Positions 22,124 through 31,796 of a stretch of 64,000 bases of DNA are shown piece after piece. Both the position numbers and the translations under genes were made by a program. How positions within the stretch are numbered: the stretch's first letter is position 1; each line of letters starts with the position of its first letter. This DNA is from Cyanodermella asteris (taxonomy: Eukaryota > Ascomycota > Lecanoromycetes > Ostropales > Stictidaceae), in NCBI GenBank assembly GCA_900618795.1, contig UYJD01000003.1, positions 1,122,144 through 1,186,143 of the forward strand. Direction: 5' to 3'. The notes below the pieces were generated by a model that worked only from the letters and a program-made list of their open reading frames with translations, did no database searches and was not told the origin of the DNA.

Positions 22124-22138
22124 AAAAAATCCAAAAAA
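22124..22138 (-). terminator. Pol III terminator of the tRNA-Asp gene
   Basis: On the minus strand two T6 runs follow the tRNA 3' end, the first about 28 nt downstream and the second 9 nt further. T runs of this kind end Pol III transcription. Confidence 0.7.
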
Positions 22139-22175
22139 TTGATGCAGAACATCGCGACGGTTGTCTCTCGCGCCG

Positions 22176-22186
22176 GGAATCGAACC
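22176..22186 (-). promoter_or_regulatory. B box (internal Pol III promoter)
   Basis: GGTTCGATTCC on the minus strand, a perfect match to the B-box consensus. Confidence 0.8.
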
Positions 22187-22225
22187 CGGGCCGTCCGCGT
22201 TTAGTTGTCGATTGACAAGCGGAAA

Positions 22226-22276
22226 CTGAAAGAGGTTAGCGCCTGTAGCGGGGTCTTTAGAGCGGATTTGACTCAC
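22226..22276 (-). other. 51-nt spliceosomal-intron-like insert inside the tRNA
   Basis: The minus-strand insert begins GTGAGT, contains GCTAAC with the branch A about 10 nt before its end, and ends TTTCAG after a pyrimidine-rich tract. Its length equals that of the mRNA introns in the HMG-CoA lyase and DPH1 genes here (51 nt each). It sits between the D stem and the anticodon stem, not at a site used by the tRNA splicing endonuclease for canonical introns. Clean removal at GT and AG restores the tRNA. Confidence 0.8.
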
Positions 22277-22279
22277 TCA

Positions 22280-22293
22280 TAACCACTAGACTA
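22280..22293 (-). promoter_or_regulatory. A box (internal Pol III promoter)
   Basis: TAGTCTAGTGGTTA on the minus strand fits the A-box consensus. The two inserts push the A and B boxes about 64 nt further apart than in an intronless gene, within what TFIIIC is known to bridge. Confidence 0.7.
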
Positions 22294-22300
22294 CGCAAGA

Positions 22301-23608
22301 TGTAACTGATTGAATCAGCTGTAGTAGATGTTAATCGGAGAAGGAATTTGAGTATATATAGCCAAACTTATTTTCCCAGTTTTTACACGCTAGCGAAGCA
22401 AGAGGCCAGAATTGGGCGCCGGTGTCCTCAGTAGCTCTGCAACCAAGCGACCGACCACTGATTCTCTAGCTACCACTTTAGCTAGCTGTCATGCAAGACA
22501 ATATACTAGCTATATAGTATAAGGATGAGTGTCGAAAGCATGCTGGAAGGCTGGTAGAGACGTTTCTCACCCGCCTCGCCAGGATCCTAAGAAGAACGCC
22601 TCCTGCCCCAAGATATCGCACCTCCTGTAGCATCGCGTCTGTGTCAGCATAGATGACAATCGGGCCTCGAGATTGTTCTAGCAAGGCACCCTCCACTAAC
22701 ACCCTAGCAGGATGAATAGTCGAACGACGGAATGCGGTCGTTGATGTGATTGCCCGCACAAATTCTCCTCAGACAGATCCGTTGTCGAGTTACTGTGCTC
22801 TCGAGCATTGATTCAGGCCGTACTGTCTTTTATGATCTATGTTGGCACGCTACGAGGCTATTGACCTGTGATAGCTGACGTAGTGGTGCTACGGGCCGCG
22901 ACACGATTTTCGACCTCCCGCCGAGTTTGACTACCGTCTCGCTGGCAGTTTGGGGACGTCGCCAAGTTGTTATGTAACAGCCTTTGAGTAGGTATATGAT
23001 CCGTTCCTGGTGCTATACTCAAGTAGAAGCCCAGGCTATCCTATGGGGAGACACGAAAAGCTCGCTCATACACGCGAGCGACGTAGAGCAGCAGGGTCCG
23101 GAGCGTTGACGCTCATAATCGAATCTTTGAGGCTCACCACCATTCACCACGCAGAAGCGCAGTCAGGCAGGAGCGCAGCAACAGAAAAAGCGGCTACCAT
23201 GGATCAAGTACGGAAGGCTTGACTCCAGGCTCGCGATTTTCAGGTAATCACTACTCAATGTGGTGCGAGCAGCCTTCCTGCACAGTTCCCGCCCGGTGAC
23301 AGCAAGCGCCTGCAAGGTCACTGCATCGCCGAGATCATGACACCAAGACGCACAAGGGGGTCCGTATTGGGGATATGGGCCGAGTCCAGCGACCGTTCCT
23401 CGCAGACTTTTCGGATCCTCAGAGTGCAAACCATTCGCAGATTTTTGAGACCGATCTGTTCCTCCACACCATGCCTACAGATACCCAAGCACTCTCGCAA
23501 AGAGAGAACCTTACCACTTCAGATATCTCAAACCAATCGGATGAGTATCGAAATGGAGATGCCGCAACATCTTACCGCTCTCAAATGACACACGAGCCCT
23601 ATCAACCC
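22301..23608. other. Intergenic upstream of the tRNA
   Basis: About 1.3 kb without a supported gene. Some AT-rich palindromic text at 22490-22520 (CTAGCTATATAG). Nothing else recognised. Confidence 0.45.
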
Positions 23609-25515
23609 CTACTTCCCTCCGACAACCGCATCATCTGGAATGACCTCAATCACAGGCCCGGAGTAGTCTCGTCTCCCGTAAAGACCATAATAGACAACAG
23701 CGAAGATGATGACAGCACCGAAGACCGGCGAGCTATAATTCATCTCAGCCGCATCTGGATCGTCCATTGTGGGCCAGAAAGAGAAGAATAGCAAGACCGC
23801 CAGATACGCGCAGCCAAAGGCGTTAACAGCTGTTCCAAACGGCTCAGGTATCCTCCAAGGGCCCCAGGTCAGTTTCTCAGCGCCGATCGTGTTTGTCAGC
23901 ATGCCTCTGGAAGGCTCATACGGGTGGATTTGGCCCTTGACCCGCCTCCAGAGCAACAGGGAATTTCCTACAAGGTAAGAGGAGTAAATTCCGGCCACCG
24001 TCAATGAGACCACATCGTTGAAAGCCACCGAAGATCCTAGGATTATGAGACTCAGGAGCATGGCCACAGTGACAGTAATTGCTAGGCCCCAGATTGGTAG
24101 ACGGGTTTTTGGTTCAATCTGGAAACGTCAGCTTCATCAGACAAAAGTCACTGCAAGTCTTACTCATTTGACTGTCTTCCAGCCTGGAAGGCCCTGGTCT
24201 CGTGCAAATGCCCATAAAACTCGCGACCCAGTTGCCACGAAACTTATCACTGCAGCGAGGTCCATCAAACCGAGGAGAGCGCAAGCGACCTGGGTCCCGC
24301 GCGTGTTCTGAAAAGCCTGCCGCAAAACTTCCATGAATGGTTGCCCGGTCGGGGAGTTCAAACCCGTGTCAAAATCGCCAATACAGAAAAGCAAGGCAAT
24401 GATCATTCCGAAGCCGAGGAACCCATTCAAAACGATTCCATAGAACATCGCACGTGGCGCATTCTCCGCCGGGTTGGCGCTCTCTTCCGACATCTGATCT
24501 GATCAGTGTTTCTTCTTGGCTGAGGTGTTCCAAGTACTTACGTGCACAACCCCATCCGATCCGAGGAACGAGAATGCAGCACCAGTCAATCCCACCAACA
24601 TCGAGACACCTTGGGTTGGCCACATGCCACCATTGTCGAAGAGAGTGAACACATCTGCCGCGTCGCCTTTGGGACCTAGAGTGACAAGCGGAACCAATAT
24701 TGCTATAAACAGTCCGAGGTGCAGAAACAGCAGACACGTTTCCACGAGGGGCAAATAGCGATAGAGCACCGTATTGACAAATAGTGCTGCCAGGATGCAT
24801 GACCAGTAAAGTAGCATAGTTTACCATGGCTCCGGAGTGTGAGTTTCGTCATTCAAGATGATGAGACCTTGCAGGATATTCGCCCAGATGTAGCTCCCAG
24901 ATGCGACAGTGGCTTGCCAGCCTATCAAGGTAGTCCATCCTTTTCGGGTCAGCGGCATCATCACTCGCAGGAACGATATACACATACCAACAATGTAGCT
25001 GACAAAGACTCGAATCCTCTCTGGCGCAAGCACGGCCACCCAATGATGTTGACCAGCTGAGGTAGGCGCCCTGCAACACTCATCAGCACAAACATTGGCT
25101 CTCCCCACACCTTGGTCTTACATTGAAGCTAGCTCTGCAATAGTGGCATAGGTCGCTGTAGAGCCGGCCCAGACAACAACGTACCCCCATACTGATCCTG
25201 CAAGTCCTCCATTGAGCAGGTTGACGGCGAAAGTGCTGGGTGTGATCAGTCAAGATGAAGCTGAGCAGGCCAGAACTACTCACAAGAGCACGCCCTCCCA
25301 TGTCACCATGAGTGTACTACTCAGCGCCAAAGCCGACAGGAAGCTAAAGGCTCGCTGAAAGCAATCAGCTAGCCCCACGACAGCCATGATCCAATTGAAC
25401 TTACCTTCAGAACGGCTTTCTTTCCAAGCCTTCTCAGCTCTTCATCATCACGTCTATAGCCCTCATCGCGGCTATTGGCCGATGGGATCACACGGACATC
25501 GGCTTCTGCTTTACT
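23609..25515 (-). pseudogene. Amino-acid/GABA/choline-type permease (APC family), interrupted
   Basis: Multi-spanning plasma-membrane transporter of the fungal GABA/choline permease group. Exons by phase: to 25405, 25354-25284, 25235-25122, 25070-24988, 24939-24542, 24493 to about 24169, and 24118-23609. Introns are about 48-54 nt. Conserved text: LKRAFSFLSALALSSTLMVT, FAVNLLNGGLAGSVWGY, AELASMAPTSAGQHHWVAVL, GWTTLIGWQATVASGSYIWA, MSEESANPAENAPRAM (family signature), ATGSRVLWAFARDQGLPGW. A TAA at 24821-24823 lies in frame between PEPW and TMLLYW, where Gln or Lys would be normal. A TGA also abuts the sixth donor, avoidable with another donor. No convincing ATG was found for the first exon. 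Likely a recent pseudogene. Confidence 0.8.
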
Positions 25516-26526
25516 TCTGAACAATATGAGGAAGGAAAATGCAAGCGTTATACAGACTGGACACAAGCTGAGGTAGCAAGAAGCAGGGGAAATGTGTCGG
25601 CCATGGGAAGAGCTATCTTGAATGCAATGGAGCGGCCTGCTAATAGACCTGCTGGCCAGACCAATGGGTCCATCAGCGGCTTCGAGAGGCTGTTTTGAGG
25701 CCAACAAAATGGTCAGCTAGGTTGTGATCGTCGTAGCTGAGGCTAACCAAAGCCTATTTTGAGTTCCTAGCTATCGATGGGGGGTAAAGGATGGCCAATT
25801 GCGCAAAGCGTTGCGACGGCACATGATGGTTTGCACAAAAAAGGTCTCGCAAGCAGGACGATGATCTGAGGGAGGATGCAAGTCGATATCGCTCTTTGGA
25901 ATCAGTACAAAGATGACTCCACAGATGCGTCGATCTTCGAACACGGTTTGCGGCGGTTTTTAGCTGATCGCGTTACTGGAAACCCAGGCGGTCGGCGGGA
26001 AGACCGACTGCTCCCGCGCGCGATCAGATGAAAGAACCATGATGCTCGACGGTTATTGGCAGGGGAGCTGTCGGGCGTATTAGCCGTTGAATATAGGGCC
26101 GTCGGCCACTGCGTAGACAACAGAGTCTGTAGCCCCCGAGGTATTTTGGTGAAGAGGCAGAGAGGGCATGCCGCCGGGAGCCAAGTGTGGATCGGCACTG
26201 CAGAGTCTGAAACATGACTGCCTGGTGTCAAGGACATCAAAAGAACGAGTCTCGTTTCAAACACAAACCATTGGCGGATATTAGGAGGTCATGGCAAGTT
26301 GTGTCTCAGACCGCGAACTTTACCGCATCGAGAGCACTCAATCGTGTGCGTTTGGGATATTTAACTGACCAGGCATCCATCTAACCGACTACTTTTCAAT
26401 CGCATATTTAAGATCGATTTCTCTACCCTCTTTCACTCCCCAATCTGTACTACGCCGTTCATTGATTTGTGAAGTTATTCAGGTCCTTCCCAGGGAGCAT
26501 CATTCGCCATGTCATAAAAGCTTGAA
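25516..26526. other. Intergenic between permease and GNAT relic
   Basis: About 1 kb. The minus strand just upstream of the permease (25667-25540) is open and contains ATGs but does not join the permease exon in phase. A GC-rich patch at 25970-26030. No other gene. Confidence 0.4.
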
Positions 26527-27065
26527 GAAGTAACATCCGAACGAGACTTCATTCTGGTCGGAGCTTGCATGAACGAGGGGTTTGCAGTGCTTCACAACAG
26601 CTATTGAGAGATTTGCAAAGGTCCCTCCGTCGAAGAGTGCACCGAACGGTACTGGGGCTGGCACGAGTCAACTCCAGGCAGTCGCTGGATCAAGGTGACC
26701 GACGCCGAGACTGGGGAGGTGCTCGGGGCTTCAGAATGGATAGTCCACAAAAAGGATCCATTCCCAGAACCCATTCCCAAAGCAACATGGTGGCCTGAAG
26801 GTATGCAAAGGCAGTACATCTAGCATCGATTCGTCGCTCATCCGTAACAGATCCGACGCAAGACATTGCTAACCAGTTCATGCACCGTTTCTTGAGCGAA
26901 CACCGTGTCGGATGAAGCGGCCGCATGTTCGTGAGTCAAGCCTTTCGTCTCTCCATGTTTGGCTCTGGTTGCTCACACTTGCAGTCCTGAGCATCCTCTT
27001 CACTTCACCCAAAGCACGCCGCCGTGGTGTCGGTCGCATGATGATAACATGGGGCACAAAACTGT
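26527..27065 (+). pseudogene. Decayed GNAT acetyltransferase
   Basis: Clear GNAT text: VEECTERYWGWHESTPGSRW, then IKVTDAETGEVLGASEW and PFPEPIPKATWWPEG; across a good intron (GTATGC-CAG, 26801-26850), DIANQFMHRFLSEHR; then MKRPHV; across a second good intron (GTGAGT-CAG), ILFTSPKARRRGVGRMMITW. The frame has a TGA just before the VEECTERY block and a one-base shift between LSEHR and MKRPHV. The end of the acetyl-CoA domain is missing, cut off at the 3' end of CTF8. This is a host-gene relic, paralogous to the gene at 20371-21214. Confidence 0.8.
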
Positions 27066-27134
27066 TTCGGACCTCGAGTAAGACCATCATTAGAGATAGG
27101 CCCAATGCTTTGATTTCGGCACTTCGATTTTTTT

Positions 27135-27620
27135 TCACAATTCAGTTGCAACGCCGACCGGCTCAGGTCGCGAACCGAACACAATTTTCCATCTGATGAT
27201 CTCTGTGATTTCGAGATCTTCGCTGTCTCCTTTATTGGCACCTGTCATGTAGACATCGGCACCATCTTCGTGTCTGGTCTTCTTCTGCAGGACTCCGAGC
27301 GGCTTCGGTAGTTTCTTGACTTCTCCAGTCATCCGCTGGTGGTCACCAATGAACAGCCAGACACGCTTTTGCCATTTGCCCTGTCCATCGCCTTGGACAT
27401 GCTCGCTTGGTTCGTAATCTGGAAACTCTATTCGCCCAATCGGAATGACATTAGCACCCGCTGCGGCTGTCTGAGGATGATTGATGGAGCCTTGGATTTC
27501 GATGAGTGCTAGTCCAGCCGGCGTGCTCAAGAGCTTTGGCAGAGGCGATGGAGCATTTTCACTGCCGGACGGCAATGCATTTCTGGTTGAATCCGGCGGA
27601 TGGATCTCGATTGCGCTCAT
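27135..27620 (-). CDS. CTF8: Chromosome transmission fidelity protein 8
   Basis: Subunit of the Ctf18-Dcc1-Ctf8 clamp-loader complex that acts at replication forks and in sister-chromatid cohesion. 161 aa, single exon, start MSAIEIHPP. The family pattern is present in order: LALIEIQGSIN, IPIGRIEFPDY, KRVWLFIGDHQRMTGEVKKL, KPLGVLQKK, and the C-terminal EITEIIRWKIVFGSRPEPV. Its 3' end abuts the truncated GNAT relic on the other strand, so the relic probably lost its end at this junction. Confidence 0.85.
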   Translation of the reverse strand: MSAIEIHPPDSTRNALPSGSENAPSPLPKLLSTPAGLALIEIQGSINHPQTAAAGANVIPIGRIEFPDYEPSEHVQGDGQGKWQKRVWLFIGDHQRMTGEVKKLPKPLGVLQKKTRHEDGADVYMTGANKGDSEDLEITEIIRWKIVFGSRPEPVGVATEL

Positions 27621-29888
27621 TTTGACGCGTTTGAAAAGCCGTGCTCACGAGGCTGAATGAAAGACTTTCGCAGTGCGAACGTTTCCATGAATGCAGACCT
27701 GACTCGCAGGTTCGTGCTCAAGTATTGTAAGGCTGGGATCCCTTATAGTGTGACGACGGCGGCCGATCTTGGAGTATCGTGTACTGAAGCCGAACATCTG
27801 TCATGCCTGATGGTGATTCGTTGCAAATCTGCCTCTGTTCCAGTGCGAGGATCAGGCGAGATTGGGCTGCACGTGACGTGGCCTGACTTCTAATCGCTGC
27901 TCACGGTGGAGCACCCTCCTTGTCTCCACACACCGTTCATGCAGTGGGAATTTCAGCGGTGCCATTGACCTGTTAGACCTCTTCATCATTCATTTGTGAT
28001 CTCACTGACGCCGGATTTCCACCGGGCTGACAACCTGACAGCGTTGAGTCTCACACCAGAGCCATAGCATAGATTGTGGCCTGTGCTTCACTGGATGAGT
28101 TCCCAATCAACACTTGCATCCGCCATGGCCAGTGTATTGCGAATCATTGTTTCGATTACGACGCTCTATACCGAACAAGCTACAGAAGACATGGCTATAT
28201 TGAAAGGCCAGACAGACCAAAGTTGCGAAAACAGACGCTCTTTCAGTCGGTGCCGTTCAGATCTTTTTTGTTGAGGCCAAAAAGTACAGCGTCCGTGGAG
28301 CAACGATATAGACGCATGGTAACATTCTTATCTGTACTAATACCGCAGACTTCTGAAGGTGTCACCGCCCCCCGACTTTAGTTTCCAGCCGTGGAGTCAG
28401 GCCGCATTGCGAACTGGCAGGCCAGAACGCCTGGCGGTCGAGACCCTTGTGTTCCCTTCCCTTTCCAAAGCAAAGATCCGATACGTGACCTTACTTTGAG
28501 TGATTGGCGGGGTCCTTGAATCTGCATCATTGAGCATGGGCACGAATGGACAGCATGTCTCCTGGTCTTTTTTCCTCTGATTGCACAAGCGGCTTCGACC
28601 ACGCGCGTACCCTCCACCGTCCGTCTCAGCCATCGTCAACCCGGCCAGGAACTTGAACCTCTGTTGTAATAGGTTATTACGCTATTACCGATGTCCACTC
28701 CATCCTGGGACAATATGCCAAAACCGCCGCTTACTCTGAAGGCCATGTCAAGCTGCTGACGGCCTAGAGAACTCCGCACATGGCTGGTGTCGATGGTAGA
28801 ATTTCTAACATTGTTTATATTGGATTAACCGCGCAGTCGCCACAGCGTCCATCGCGGCCTTGCACATGGAGCGCTTGTGGGTTGCTTTTGCCCGATTGCA
28901 TCCGCATGCGCAGCCAGAAACACCTCAATCGAGTTCGAGCAAGAAGACCCCACCGGATGTACACCTGCAAATGCGTCTCATGAACTTACTGAATGACGGA
29001 AGCGTCTGATCCGCGGTTCGAAGCTTCATACATCGCTTGAGCTCAAGGCGTAAGGCTCTGCAAACATAGCCATTAACGTCAAACACTGGATATCAAACTT
29101 TCCATGTTCTTCAGCACAAAAATGAAGATGGCGGCAAGCACAGTCGATGGGACCGCACAGCGAGGGAAACAGCCGAGAATCATGCAACTGAAGCTTGCCA
29201 GCACCTTGTCGGTAATGGCGTCTTAAGCATCAATTTCATTGTTAACCGCGTCCTTGTGTGCTAATTGCCTCACAAAGGCTACTGACTCACGCCCTGATAG
29301 TTTGCTTGGCGCCACCAAATCTGCTTCTCGTTCACCTTCCTGCCGACACTCGGCATGTTTCAGGGTCTGCTGCGCTGGCTACAAGTCTCTCCGCCTCATT
29401 GGCTCTTCCTTCATCCCAAAGCTCGCCGAGCTCTTCATTGAACATTGAGCTCGCCGGCCTTCAATCCTCGCTACCAGCATCCAGCCCGTATTTTAGGATC
29501 GCACATCGAGCCGGATTCACCTTCCACGCTCCGCTAACTTGCACTGCTTGCAAGTCGCTGCACTATCAATTCGTTCCACTCGAGTCTCACTGGGGGCGTC
29601 ATTGCGAGCTCATCTAGTCCGAGCATAGCCACGTCGTCGGGGAACTAGACGTCACAACATCATTCGCAAGCTGAGCTGGTTATAGGCATTACTTCTGAGG
29701 TTAGTCAAGTCTCCCTCTTGCACTTAGCTATGAGTCGTTGCTGACCTGAGTCCATTACAAGCCCTCCAAAGGCACCACAAACAATCGCTTCTCGCCATTT
29801 CTCGTCTTTCTCCTTTATCCTCGGATGCCCCGTTTCTCATTCCTATCACTTCGCAGCCGACTTCTACACCATCATTGCAACGGCAAGG
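27621..29888. other. Long intergenic region
   Basis: About 2.3 kb with no supported gene. The last 600 bases are pyrimidine-rich and read like a promoter and 5' leader of the gene at 29889. The short frames elsewhere lack domains. Confidence 0.45.
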
Positions 29889-31796
29889 ATGGCCCCTAAT
29901 GACGATCAGAACCGCCAGATACCACCGGCTTTACAGATGCGCTTGGTGAGTGTACCCTGTGCTCGAAGCTTGGATTCAGGTGAATGGCCTCGGGCTAACA
30001 ATCATTTGCAGCAGCAATCCGATCAGAGTGACCAGCAACCGCAGCTTAATGCGGCCAGTGTCCGGCAGGTATGTCAAAAGAGCTCAGACACCCTGCCGAT
30101 GAAGCCTTCGACACTAGAGCGAGGTTACTCTCCACGAATTTGGAACTGAGATAGTGTCCCAAAGCTTGATCCCATGAGCATGCTGACAATAAGATAGGCC
30201 ATGAACAACCTCCTCCTTAACAGCGCTAATCCCACTATCGGTCCCCGCCATCCGCCACGTATTGAAGTCGACCCAGAATACAATGAGTGGAAAGGCGTCG
30301 AAGCTGGCCTGCGCAAGCTCAACCTGTTTCGCGGTCAAGACAGCATCGTCACCGACACTTTCGAGGAATACTTGAGCCATAAGAATGATTTTTCAGCAAT
30401 GATGGATACAGAGGACGATATGCGCGAAGCCAATGAGGCGATTTGGGAGGACGCGAACGAGCGACTGGGTCGGGTTCCCTTCGTGCCCTCGGACATGCCA
30501 GTGCCAGGCAACGGGCTAAGCACCATGCTTAGACTTCCGACCATCTGGACTGCTGTCCACGCTCCTTTGAATCCGAACCGTGAAATTGCACCCTGGCCAT
30601 GTATCGACGAATTCAAGGAGGAGGGCGACGAGCGTCATACCAGTCAATTCGGTCGCTTCATGCCGTTCCCCCGCGTTGGTGGACACGATATTTGGAAGAT
30701 GAGGCCTTTTCTGATTCAGGAGGAGCTGGACGAAGTCTATCCGGTGCCGACAGGTAGGACATACTATGCAGGCTTGTTCTGCGATCAACACGGCCTCCCA
30801 TACGATGATCCTAGATCGGTCGGCCGCGAGGCTTTTGTTGAGGGAAACCCATTCGATGACTCTCTAGTCTTGAATGCCGGTTATGAGCGCGAAAATATGG
30901 CTATGGTCCTTCATGATAACAGTGCCCATGATATGTCGCGCGAGCAATTGTTGGCAAACCTGACTGCTGGTGGTAACGACATCATTCAGAGACCAGGCCG
31001 ACGTCGTCGTGTGACAGCCAGCGGACACACAACTGGATACAACTCCGAAAGCATGAGCTCTGGCACCTCGACCCCGGCTGGTGGGAAGCACTCGCGCCAT
31101 CGCAGTCTGCAGAATGTGTCATATGCTCCACCGCCTCCTGGTCGCAACAACAGCGCAGCTCAAGTTCAACGAGCCCAGCAGTACGACAATGACTACAATC
31201 GCGGTAACCTCTTCACCCTCAAATCCATGGCAGAGCGTCGTATCGCTGCATCTAGGACCAAACAGGACAGCCCGGTCGCTGGACCTATCAGTCAGGACAA
31301 TCAAGATAACAAGCCAACCACAACTGCAGTCAATCACCAGCGTAATCGAAGCTTCCCATTGATTGCTGAAGGAGGCAGAGCGATGAGCTTTGACCCAGCT
31401 GCAAACGAGTTTGTGCCTATGAGCCCGGCACTGCGGATACAGACCATGACGCGCACTGAAGATAAAGATGACAGCTCTAACGAATCAGGGATCGACTCAA
31501 CACCCAAGAGCGCCAATCCGTTCGGAGCTTTCGGTAGTGGCGATAGCTCTCTCTACACAGACGCCGAGACCATGGGAGCAACTCATCAAGTTCGAGAGGA
31601 CCACGGAATCAAAAGCCAGCGCCAGATCAACGACCAACGTGTAGCCATCGATCAGCGCAAGCAAGATTATCTGGCTCAAGGTCGTCAGCAGAGTAGCGAT
31701 GGTGCTCACAGCTCAGTCGATGGTTTCGACGATGCCGAACTCGCTCACAACATGCTGACCGTTGCAAAGTATGCGATGGACGATTTTGATGCTTGA
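29889..31796 (+). CDS. Conserved fungal protein of unknown function, Gln-rich N-terminus
   Basis: Exons 29889-29945, 30012-30068 and 30198-31796, all phase 0; 570 aa. The start MAPNDDQNRQIPPALQMRL and the second exon (QQQSDQSDQQPQL) give a Gln-rich head. Residues about 40-280 look folded (NPTIGPRHPPRIEVDPEYNE, GRFMPFPRVGGHDIWKMRPF, TYYAGLFCDQHGLPYDDP). The rest is Ser/Asn/Gln-rich and disordered with a basic PGRRRRV patch, and ends LTVAKYAMDDFDA. I do not recognise the family or assign a role. Confidence 0.8.

Larger units (their letters stand above)
22166..22300 (-). tRNA. tRNA-Asp (GUC) with two insertions
   Basis: Reads TCTTGCG at the 5' end and CGCGAGA at the 3' end (7-bp acceptor stem, one G-T), a T arm CCGGG-TTCGATT-CCCGG, a 4-nt variable loop, and an anticodon stem TCCGC/GCGGA around a GTC anticodon. 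A 13-nt intron follows position 37 (about 22212-22200). Its GACAA can pair with TTGTC of the anticodon loop, as expected of an authentic TSEN-type tRNA intron. A second, 51-nt insert lies after nucleotide 24 (22276-22226). Removing both leaves 71 nt, the normal size for tRNA-Asp, with D-arm junction TATGATTTCCGC. No CCA is encoded, as normal. The gene has good A and B boxes and a downstream T run. Confidence 0.88.
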
